Shown here piece by piece: positions 22,237-30,343 of a stretch of 64,000 nucleotides of DNA (position 1 is the stretch's first letter; every line of letters starts with the position of its first letter). This stretch comes from Oopsacas minuta. Its lineage: Eukaryota; Porifera; Hexactinellida; Lyssacinosida; Leucopsacidae. Both the position numbers and the translations under genes were made by a program. Location of the stretch: assembly GCA_024704765.1 (NCBI GenBank), contig JAKMXF010000303.1, positions 1 to 64,000 of the forward strand, in the 5' to 3' direction. The notes under the pieces were generated by a model. That model made no database searches, was not told where the DNA came from, and saw nothing but the letters and a program-made list of their open reading frames with translations.

Positions 22237-24000
22237 ATGATGAGCAATGTGTCAAGAATTGTTAACACTTCTCTTCATAAAGACAGAGCATTTCATTTAC
22301 TGAAGCTTGAAGTAGTTGTAGTTCAACTGATTAGTGAGCCTAACAGATTGCCTGTACGGACTCTAAAACCTCTCTTCAGAACTTCACCAGTAGTTTCAGT
22401 TTTCACAGGCAATGAACTCGTCAGTAATCTCATGGCAAAACTTCAAACTGAGAAGAGAGAAGCTTTGCACATAGCTGGTCAACTCTATAAGTATGCGTAT
22501 CTGTATCCTGTTGATCAGAGTGTGACGTCAGTAAAAGATGACTCTACTCTCTATAGAATGCAATCAGAAGACAGATGGCCATCTCAATGCATAAGCCCTA
22601 CTAATTTGGATTATTCAACTTATTTAGAAAAGAAGTTGATTCTCAAACAAAAGCTAACAGAGTATGAACAGGATGCTTATGATAGATTCAGCGTTACCTA
22701 TGCTAGGAACTGGCATAACCTCACCATTAAGGCTCAAGAAGAGGCTAACATAGAAGAGAATTATCAAAAAGATGAGCGTGTTGTGAACCAGGGGGAGGAG
22801 CGGACGTTTTGGCACTTGCATCGCCCACCACCTGGAGAACCCCTGGTGATGGAATCTAGCATTCAGAAGCGGAATCTGAACAGGTCTGAGCTCACTGATA
22901 TTGAGATAATACAAGATTTAGAAATTCGTTTGGATGTGTACAGAAGAGCTCAGAAGCGTAACAGAGTTAGAAGTTCTCACTCAGCTGACCTTATAATATC
23001 ACACATGGAAAATTCCTCTAATCAAGATCCTTTTCTAAAAAAGAATGTCTTCAATCCTTGGAGCAATGAGCATAAGCTAGTATCTGGGAATTATATTAAT
23101 AAATTCCAATTATGGAACTCATCTTTTGACGCTTTAATTAGAGATAAATCTGGTCGCGACCTCTTTAGAGCATTTCTGAAAACAGAGGTTTCAACCGAAA
23201 ACCTTTCTTTCTGTGAAGAAGTTACTGAATATAAAATGCTTCCTACCTCACATCTGAAAGATGTAGCACTCCGAATATTCAAGCAGTACATTGGTCCTAC
23301 AGCTCGTAACGAAATTAATATCGATGGAAAAACACTTCGAATAATAAAAGATAGAATGGTAAAACCTGATAGATATACATTTGACCCTGCACAGAATTAC
23401 ATATACGATCTGATGCGTAAGGATTCTTACTGTCGTTTTCTCAAATCTCATGTTTATACAAACGCTTTAAAGAAATATTCTATTGATAGGAAAGCAGGAC
23501 GGATGTCTCGAATTCTAACACACCCGCTTAATGCACATTCTCTACACAATAATAGAGGCTCTATGCTTGAATGTACTTCATCTGATCTCAATCTTGTCAG
23601 GAGCAATTCCATGGATACTTTAACAGAAGTTGATAGTATCGTGTCTCCATGCCACACTAGCATTGCCAGCTCTCATACATCATTTGATGACGAACACACG
23701 CATCGGAAAAAGGCTTCACTATACAGAAACTCCAGTGGGTTAAATTTCGCCTCAGTAGATTATGAAGATATCTTAGATCCAGGGGAAGTAGATCAGAATC
23801 GTCACCCTATGAATAAATCTAAATCTTTGACTCAGCCACGTCTTATCTCTATTCCTGTTAAAAACATGAGTAATTCATTTGATGAGACAGCTTTATCCCA
23901 ACCTGCAGCACCTGTTCTAAAGAATTTTCCAAAACCAAAATCTTCAAAATCTTTTACTCATGATGAAGCACTCCGCACACAACAACTGCTTACTAAATAA
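22237..24000 (+). CDS. R7-family regulator of G-protein signalling (DEP-DHEX-GGL-RGS), single exon
   Basis: GTPase-activating protein for Galpha(i/o) subunits, of the RGS6/7/9/11 type, which works bound to a Gbeta5-like subunit through its GGL domain. Of 587 residues, DEP spans about 30-115 (FTGNELVSNLMAKL). The DHEX-GGL linker has ERTFWHLHRPPPGE near 190, GGL spans about 222-276 ending DPFLKKNVFNPW, and RGS spans about 292-412 with TENLSFCEE, RYTFDPAQNYIYDLMRKDSY and CRFLKSHVY. The tail after about 415 is Ser-rich and low-complexity. Two usually conserved RGS residues differ: the W of ENLxFW is Cys, and the P of DSYPRF is Cys. No introns, whereas vertebrate R7 genes have many. Start chosen at the first of two adjacent ATGs. 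Confidence 0.9.
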   Translation: MMSNVSRIVNTSLHKDRAFHLLKLEVVVVQLISEPNRLPVRTLKPLFRTSPVVSVFTGNELVSNLMAKLQTEKREALHIAGQLYKYAYLYPVDQSVTSVKDDSTLYRMQSEDRWPSQCISPTNLDYSTYLEKKLILKQKLTEYEQDAYDRFSVTYARNWHNLTIKAQEEANIEENYQKDERVVNQGEERTFWHLHRPPPGEPLVMESSIQKRNLNRSELTDIEIIQDLEIRLDVYRRAQKRNRVRSSHSADLIISHMENSSNQDPFLKKNVFNPWSNEHKLVSGNYINKFQLWNSSFDALIRDKSGRDLFRAFLKTEVSTENLSFCEEVTEYKMLPTSHLKDVALRIFKQYIGPTARNEINIDGKTLRIIKDRMVKPDRYTFDPAQNYIYDLMRKDSYCRFLKSHVYTNALKKYSIDRKAGRMSRILTHPLNAHSLHNNRGSMLECTSSDLNLVRSNSMDTLTEVDSIVSPCHTSIASSHTSFDDEHTHRKKASLYRNSSGLNFASVDYEDILDPGEVDQNRHPMNKSKSLTQPRLISIPVKNMSNSFDETALSQPAAPVLKNFPKPKSSKSFTHDEALRTQQLLTK

Positions 24001-24454
24001 TTGCTAATTTTACATATCCGATTGCTTCTTTCAGTGTGCATTTAGCCACTGAATTGAATAATTGGCTATGTTTGTTATACTGTCTAGATCTATATATGTA
24101 TATTTCTTAATTTAGGCCAGCTGATGTATGTTATTTTTTGGTATTTTAAATTATTGTTCAATAAGTTTATTTCGAGATTCTCTGATAGAAAGAATTTATT
24201 CCAATTGGAAGGTGGATATTTCTTGGAAATCCCTTCAAGATTTTCACTTAAATTCCTTTCAGTTAATTCAAGCTGATCTATCCAAATTGCAAATTGGTTG
24301 TAAATGCAAAAGTTTGGTTCACATTTAAATACATACAGTCTGTTAGAGTGGATTTGATAATTTCAAGGTACCGTAAATTGTATGTAGTCACAAAAACATA
24401 TTACCAATCGTATAGTCAGATCCATAGCTATGTCGATACACACAGAGACATAGA
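24001..24454. other. Spacer RGS-IMPACT
   Basis: A 66-codon frame at 24128-24328 has no recognisable features. Otherwise A+T-rich UTR/promoter-like sequence. Confidence 0.4.
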
Positions 24455-25315
24455 ATGAATGAGGCACAGAGAGAGGAGCTAAGTGCTCTAGAAGCTGTTT
24501 ATCCTGATGAACTGAGTATCATAAACAAACTGCATAATACATACTCCATGCATTTAGAGGAGTCAGGACACTCCCTTACTCTATATTTTGAGTTCCACTC
24601 TGATTACCCAGCTGTCTTACCTCCCCGCTTCCAATTGGAATCATTCGGACTCGACGAAATAGCAAAAGCAGAACTCCGTAACGAGCTCCTCTCTCAATTT
24701 GAAACAGAGTCAGGAGTGCTGTTTAATTGGGTAGAACATATCATAGAATTCTTATCTCATCTCCCTCCTGTACTAGTACATAGCGAAATATCTCATGATA
24801 CACCTGCATACAGCTTACCTAATAAACCTCAACAACCTGTTAATATTCCTGAGATACATCCTCCACCCATCCTCCAGGAGTCTGATAACTGTTACGAACT
24901 CAAGATATTTCATGGAGAACCTCTAACTGATAGAAAAAGTGTATTCCAATCGCACGCCTGTAGAGTTTCTTCTGTAACTGAGGTTGATCACATGTTAACA
25001 GCTCTGAAATCTAATAAGAAAATCGCACAAGCTACTCATAACATTCTAGCTTATCGCTTCATAGATAAAGAGAGAGGAGTATTGATGCAAGATTGTGATG
25101 ATGATAAAGAGCATGGAGCTGGAGGCAGGTTGTCACACCTGTTACAATTCTCAGGAGCAGAAGGTGTAGCTGTTGTAGTAACTAGATGGTATGGAGGTAT
25201 ACAGCTGGGACCTGATAGATTCAAACACATTAATAACGTGGCAAGAACATTGTTGGTTGAGTGTGGTTTTATCCAAGGAACAGCTGATAAAGGAGGTAAG
25301 AAGAAAAAGAAATAA
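24455..25315 (+). CDS. IMPACT: IMPACT homologue (RWD + UPF0029 domain), single exon
   Basis: Homologue of IMPACT/Yih1, which competes with the kinase GCN2 for its activator GCN1 and so restrains eIF2alpha phosphorylation during amino-acid stress. Of 286 residues, the N-terminal RWD domain (about 1-110) has LSALEAVYPDEL and YFEFHSDYPAVLPP. A proline-rich linker leads to the IMPACT domain (about 150-270) with DRKSVFQSHACRV, QATHNILAYRF, the acidic DCDDDKEHGAGGRL and VVVTRWYGGIQLGPDRFKHI. The C-terminus is a basic Lys run. Length is slightly below the vertebrate protein (about 320). No introns. Confidence 0.95.
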   Translation: MNEAQREELSALEAVYPDELSIINKLHNTYSMHLEESGHSLTLYFEFHSDYPAVLPPRFQLESFGLDEIAKAELRNELLSQFETESGVLFNWVEHIIEFLSHLPPVLVHSEISHDTPAYSLPNKPQQPVNIPEIHPPPILQESDNCYELKIFHGEPLTDRKSVFQSHACRVSSVTEVDHMLTALKSNKKIAQATHNILAYRFIDKERGVLMQDCDDDKEHGAGGRLSHLLQFSGAEGVAVVVTRWYGGIQLGPDRFKHINNVARTLLVECGFIQGTADKGGKKKKK

Positions 25316-26423
25316 TCCTAATGTTGTTTAATTTTAATTATATATCATGTATAGTGTTTTTTATTATCTATATATGTATAATTTAACACCTATTTTAGCT
25401 TAGTGTTAGAATTTATATGTATATATGACACTCATACATACACACTTTTAGATTCGTAACTTACCCCAGTTCGGCAATTTTTTTCCTGACAGGTAATTAT
25501 TCTAGGCTAGACAATCCACATGGATTGAAAATCAAGTTAGGTTATTTTCGGTCCTATTTTGAGGTATTTAAAAGCAGGGGTGTTATACAGGCGCATAAAT
25601 TTGGGTACATATATCTCTAGGGCTAGGCGTATGAAAAGTTCTCTCTAGGGGTAGAAACTCCTACATCATAATGCTAAATGTATAGTCTAGGCGTATGAAA
25701 TGAATTCGAATCAATTTTTAGGGATATGATCCTGAGAACCTGGATGAAACCCTGTTTCAAAGTACTCAGCGCGTACTCTGCGCATGCGCTGAATTTAATG
25801 ACACTATTTTAGTATAGTATAATAAATACACATTTGTAACTAATTATTAGTTAATTCAGCCATTTTCTGGATTATTATATAATTATTAGTTATCAGTTAG
25901 TGTTTACATTTTATGTTCTAATAGCACCAGAGATTTTGATATTTGGAATGATGCAAATAACATCTCAATGCATAGTGGTATAATTCGAGACATCCCTTTT
26001 CAAACAGTAACTTGAAAGAATTCAGAGACATTAGTAGATTAGTTTAGGGTTGAATCCCAACGTTTCATGCCAACATAACTTGCACAGTCATCATATTTTG
26101 GTTGTTGATGAGATATAACAAGATTGGGTCCTAGATCCTTCAAATAGTACACAAGTGTAATCATCAATGGCAGAATATCTATTTTAGATGTATTATGAAA
26201 GTGCATATTTGACGATATCGTCCATGGTCCATAGCAAATTTCCAACATACCATACTCGTTCATGGCCTATAATTTGTTATATTTTTATTTCAAATATTTT
26301 CATACTTATATTCATACTTATATTCATACTTATATTTGTCTTTGGGGTAACTTAAGATCTCTACATATGCGTTATCCTATATCTCACAGTATAGTTATAT
26401 ATTATTGATAAACTAACTGCATA
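25316..26423. other. Spacer IMPACT to DEP-PH-GPX gene
   Basis: No gene called; the minus-strand 74-codon frame at 26039-26263 has no support. Near 26296-26335 there are three tandem copies of a 12-base unit CATACTTATATT. Confidence 0.45.
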
Positions 26424-27758
26424 ATGGCTACAGCTGACGCTGACTGTGGCTGTGACATGGAGTCTCCCTCACGAATAGAAGAGGCCATAGAGATAGCGTC
26501 TAGTGTTAGAGAGGCAGGGCTGTCTATTGCTGACAGGTGTTCTGGTCTGTTCAGCTCGCTGGGATTTGGGAAGCAAATGAATTGTTTCGTAGCTTCTGAA
26601 CTTATAGACTTGTTGATAAGTAAGGGCTTTGCTGAAAACCGTGATGGAGCAGTGTCAGTAGGTCAGTTATTGGTCGATACTGATCTGATACACCACGTGT
26701 CTGATAAACTACAGTTCATGGACGGAGACCACTTTTATAGGTTTAGAAAGGATGAAGGGGAGGATAAGGGACCCAGTGCAGCATCTATCCGTCAAGTTAA
26801 GAAATCTCATTGTGGTTACGTTTATAAGAAGGGATATATATTCTGGTCAAGGTAAGTAACTGTTATTTCATTTTACTCAGGTATAATTGTGGTAATTGTA
26901 TAGATATTATTTCGCATTATCCTGTCCTGCTTCGAGACAGCTGCTGGTGTATAGACAGGAATTAGACTCTAATCCTCTGCTAAACTACTCATTCTCTGAG
27001 GCTGTCCTAACGCCAAATTTAAAGAAGAAATCGCCAGAAATTAGAATAGATCTCACACTACTAACTAAAGATTCAGTTACACTGTTCCTAGCATTGAGGA
27101 GTGAAGATGAACTATTTGGTTGGGTTACAGCTTTTGGTAACTCTGGAGCTAAGGTTTGTTATACTATTTGTTTATTTCTGTGTGCGTATTATTATATTTA
27201 TTGCCTACCTATTACATCATACTATATACTTAGGTATTGGACACTGTTAACAGAGCTATTGTGCCAAACAAAGCTTCTAGTGTGTTTGAGTTCACTGCGA
27301 TAGATATTCACGGAAATGAATATTCATTTGAACAAGATAGAGGTAAAGTAATGCTGTTTGTGAATGTAGCGAGTGAATGAGGACTAACTCAGAAGAACTA
27401 CCGTCAGTTGGTAGATCTTCATACTCAGTACTCAGAACAAGGACTTATGATTGTAGCCTTCCCTTGTAATCAGTTTGGAGGACAAGAACCTAAGACTAAT
27501 GAAGAGATTTTTCAGTTTTCACAAACATTCGGAGTAAAATTCCTGATGATGTCAAAAGTGGATGTCAATCTTAGCAAGACGATACCTCTGTACGAATATT
27601 TGAAATCTAAGAAAGGTGGTACCCTTGGTTCCTTCATCAAGTGGAACTTTACTAAGTTTCTATGTGATAGACAGGGACAGCCTGTCATACGTTACGCCCC
27701 TAATGTAGACCCTATTTCAATAGCACCTGACATTGAGAAGTACCTTTTAATGCAATAA
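26424..27758 (+). CDS. DEP-PH-glutathione peroxidase chimera, selenoprotein, three exons
   Basis: Exons 26424-26851, 26904-27153 and 27234-27758 join in frame into about 400 residues. Residues about 30-109 are a DEP domain and about 129-226 a PH domain (CGYVYKKGYIFWSRYYFAL, LRSEDELFGWVTAFG), in the order of the C-terminal half of pleckstrin. Exon 3 starts with 12-13 residues of the pleckstrin-like gene (VLDTVNRAIVPN). It then runs without a break into a GPX domain identical in plan to the gene at 29191: NVASE-TGA-GLT, FPCNQFGGQEP and KWNFTKFL. The TGA at 27378-27380 is read as selenocysteine (about residue 275); Gln, Trp and Asn of the tetrad are present at about 306, 363 and 364. GPX4-type enzymes reduce phospholipid hydroperoxides with thiols. 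Membrane targeting by the PH domain is inference. The GPX part lacks the parent's membrane anchor. Confidence 0.8.
27378..27380 (+). other. UGA selenocysteine codon in the chimera
   Basis: In-frame TGA within NVASE-U-GLT, the invariant active-site position of selenium-dependent GPX. Coding homology continues on both sides of it and a SECIS lies in the 3' UTR. Confidence 0.92.
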
Positions 27759-27784
27759 ATATGAATTATAACCAGGATACGAGG

Positions 27785-27850
27785 AAGGAGATTGGTATGA
27801 AGATTTCATTCTTAACCTAATTGGGGAATGTTATCCGATCTTAACTCTCT
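27785..27850 (+). promoter_or_regulatory. SECIS element (type I) of the chimera
   Basis: Directs UGA recoding. Core quartet: ATGA at 27797-27800 opposite CGAT at 27836-27839, giving the U-U, G-A, A-G non-Watson-Crick pairs. Between them a stem forms: GAT pairs with ATC, then a T-T bulge, then CATTCTT pairs with GGGGAATG. Unpaired AA at 27814-27815 opens the apical loop, about 13 bases above the quartet, as expected. It begins about 25 bases after the TAA stop. Confidence 0.88.
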
Positions 27851-27858
27851 ATTTCTCA

Positions 27859-29190
27859 TTTTATAATTTTATTTTTTATTATTTATCCTCAAAGCTTTTA
27901 ATTTTCTTTGATTTTTTATTCGTAAGTAGTTGTTGAAATTAGGATTTTGTCATGTTAATAATGTCATCAGTGGGATTGAGTGGGTCATGAGTTCTTAAGA
28001 GGTCTAGATGTCTGATTTTATATACACGAGCCGCTTCGCTTGCTCGTGCTGCGCAGCTTGAGAACACTGTTCGCATTTAACTCGGCACTTCCTACCTCGA
28101 ATTTTTCATAAGAACAACGATTACCCATGTATATCCGTTAAGAGTTTAACTCTACATATATTTTGAGACTTCAACTATTTGTTTACTTTCTATACATAAT
28201 ATCAACAAATCTATATTTACATATGATAAATTCAAAAGTGTGAAATCGGATTTAGCATATTCAATATATTTAGTCAATTTTATAAAATTCTGTTTACTCC
28301 CTTGATAAACATTATAAATATATACGTAGTTATGCGACATCTCAGGATCCACAAATATTACTGGACACACAGAAATCATTGAGAGTTAATAATATAAAAA
28401 TATACTTATTAGATCTCAAATTACATCTTTACGTGTTGCTCATAGGGCATGCAGTCAGTTTGGGTTTAAGTATCTAATTTAAATGTATTGAATCCAGTGA
28501 TTTCTATTTTGTACAGGTAAATATAAGGATATAGGCTAGGGGTGACCATTGTCCAGGGTTTTCGCCAAAATTCCTGTGTCCAAGATTCTAGAGATTATTA
28601 CTTAGAATAGAAGAATATTAAAGTTATTAAACTGGCTATCAATTGTTAAATGAGGTTTCACGCTATTTCTATTACAAAATTAGACATCCATTTATGGTTT
28701 TATGACATATAGTGTACTTGTCAAACAATATAGTGTCCAGGAAATTCGTGTGGAAATGCTCCAATGTACAGGATTTAAACCTAAACATGCTAGTTACCCT
28801 AATATATGCAGATGCAATATTCGCATGGAACTGTGGCCATGTGTGAGGTTCGTCCCTCCCTCCACGTGATCGTGGGAATCTAACGTTGAATATTAGCACA
28901 TAAAATAATTGCTCTCAATATATCTCATAATAATACCCAAATCAAACATCTAGTCTTGTAGAGCCCGCTATACATGACGCAACTTTTTTGCATGCAACAA
29001 GGTAACACACGCGGTACAACAATGTGCATGAACTCTAACTGAACAAGTTGTATGTGAATGTTTGGACAATTCATAATTGAGTATGAATGATCCTATCCTG
29101 ATATTCAAAACATGAAACTTGTAGTTATACTATACACATACAGTATAACCTGTGACTATAACAACCACTACTTAGATGAATTAGATTAGC
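27859..29190. other. Spacer between the two GPX copies, with interspersed repeat
   Basis: Contains a copy of the CGCTTCGCTTGCTCG-type repeat at about 28021-28350 (same phrases as in SMC5 intron 2). The rest up to 29190 should hold the promoter of the parental GPX; no gene seen. Confidence 0.6.
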
Positions 29191-29790
29191 ATGATAAGTA
29201 TCCCTATTTTACGAAAGGCTCCACTTGTTACAATATCAGTTGTAACCGTGCTACTGCTAAGTGTTGCGTTGTGGACATTACAAAGCTATCCAAATGAAAG
29301 TGAAGCTTCTAGTGTGTTTGAGTTCACTGCGATAGATATTCACGGAAATGAATATTCATTTGAACAAGATAGAGGTAAAGTAATGCTGTTTGTGAATGTA
29401 GCGAGTGAATGAGGACTAACTGAAGAGAACTACCGTCAGTTGGTAGATCTTCATACTCAGTACTCAGAACAAGGACTTAGGATTGTAGCCTTCCCTTGTA
29501 ATCAGTTTGGAGGACAAGAGCCTAAGACTAATGAAGAGATTTTTCAGTTTTCACAAACATTCGGAGTAAAATTCCTGATGATGTCAAAAGTGGATGTCAA
29601 TCTTAGCAAGACGATACCTCTGTACGAATATTTGAAATCTAAGAAAGGTGGTACCCTTGGTTCTTTCGTCAAGTGGAACTTTACTAAGTTTCTATGTGAT
29701 AGACAGGGACAGCCTGTCATACGTTACGCCCCTAATGTAGACCCTATTTCAATAGCACCTGACATTGAGAAGTATCTTTTAATGCAATAA
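29191..29790 (+). CDS. Membrane-anchored selenocysteine glutathione peroxidase (GPX4-like)
   Basis: 199 residues in one exon with an in-frame TGA (29410-29412) as selenocysteine 74. An N-terminal hydrophobic helix (LVTISVVTVLLLSVALW) forms a signal peptide or signal anchor. Active-site parts: NVASE-U-GLTEENY, FPCNQFGGQEP with Gln105, and KWNFTKFL with Trp162 and Asn163. The loop that mediates tetramers in GPX1/3 is absent, as in monomeric phospholipid-hydroperoxide GPX. GLTEENY is nearer to the family pattern than GLTQKNY in the copy upstream, which supports this gene as the parent. Read naively, the frame would stop at codon 74. The SECIS is at 29817-29882. Confidence 0.93.
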
Positions 29791-29887
29791 ATATGAATTA
29801 TAACCAGGATACGAGGAAGGAGATTGGTATGAAGATTTCATTCTTAACCTAACTGGGGAATGTTATCCGATCTTAACTCTCTATTTC
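29303..29887 (+). repeat. Duplicated GPX block, copy 2 (parental)
   Basis: Counterpart of 27271-27855. The left border falls inside the GPX coding sequence right after the membrane anchor; the right border falls just after the SECIS. Confidence 0.93.
29817..29882 (+). promoter_or_regulatory. SECIS element (type I) of the parental GPX
   Basis: Same structure as the upstream copy: ATGA at 29829-29832, apical AA 14-15 bases later, CGAT closing the quartet. It differs by one T-to-C change in the apical loop, which leaves the stem and core intact. Confidence 0.88.
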
Positions 29888-30343
29888 CTCTTTTCTTAAC
29901 TTTATTATTTGATTTAAGGTGTTGAGATACTATTTTCATGATAAATTATTTTAGTAAGTAAGCATCTAACCATATACCCTTCACCTGGAAATTTCGTGTT
30001 AGGAGAAATGATGTTACAAACGGCCCCTGCTCTGCATTGCTATTCCACTTCAGTAGACGCTTAGTAGTAAACGAATCGAGAATCCTCTGAATCGAATTTC
30101 GAATCGTTTTAATCTGACTTTTAGCATATGATACGATTAATATATATAACTCTACAATTTGAAATAGGGTTCCTTCTCTTGGAAGAGCATTAGGAAATTT
30201 CTTTTGAATTAGATAGAGTTTTCTTGTGGTTTTTAATTTTTCCTGAAAAATTAACTTTCGACAGTATCGCTTGATTGGAGCAACACTGATCCTGTTATAT
30301 CAAAAAGTTACTCGGCTTTATTTGGTGGATTTATCTTGCTAGC
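29888..30343. other. Spacer GPX to ABHD2-like copy A
   Basis: No gene; probable 3' UTR followed by the promoter of copy A. Nothing specific recognised. Confidence 0.45.

Larger units (their letters stand above)
27271..27855 (+). repeat. Duplicated GPX block, copy 1
   Basis: 585 bases matching 29303-29887 without gaps, with about nine substitutions that I could count. It starts at AAGCTTCTAG and ends at CTCTCTATTTC. It includes most of the GPX coding exon, the stop and the SECIS. Sequence on both outer sides differs between copies. Confidence 0.93.

Noticed and set aside
27408-27758. Separate truncated GPX gene starting at an internal codon after the TGA
   Set aside because: The TGA is at the selenocysteine position, homology runs through it and a SECIS follows the stop, so it is one reading frame and not a pseudogene.
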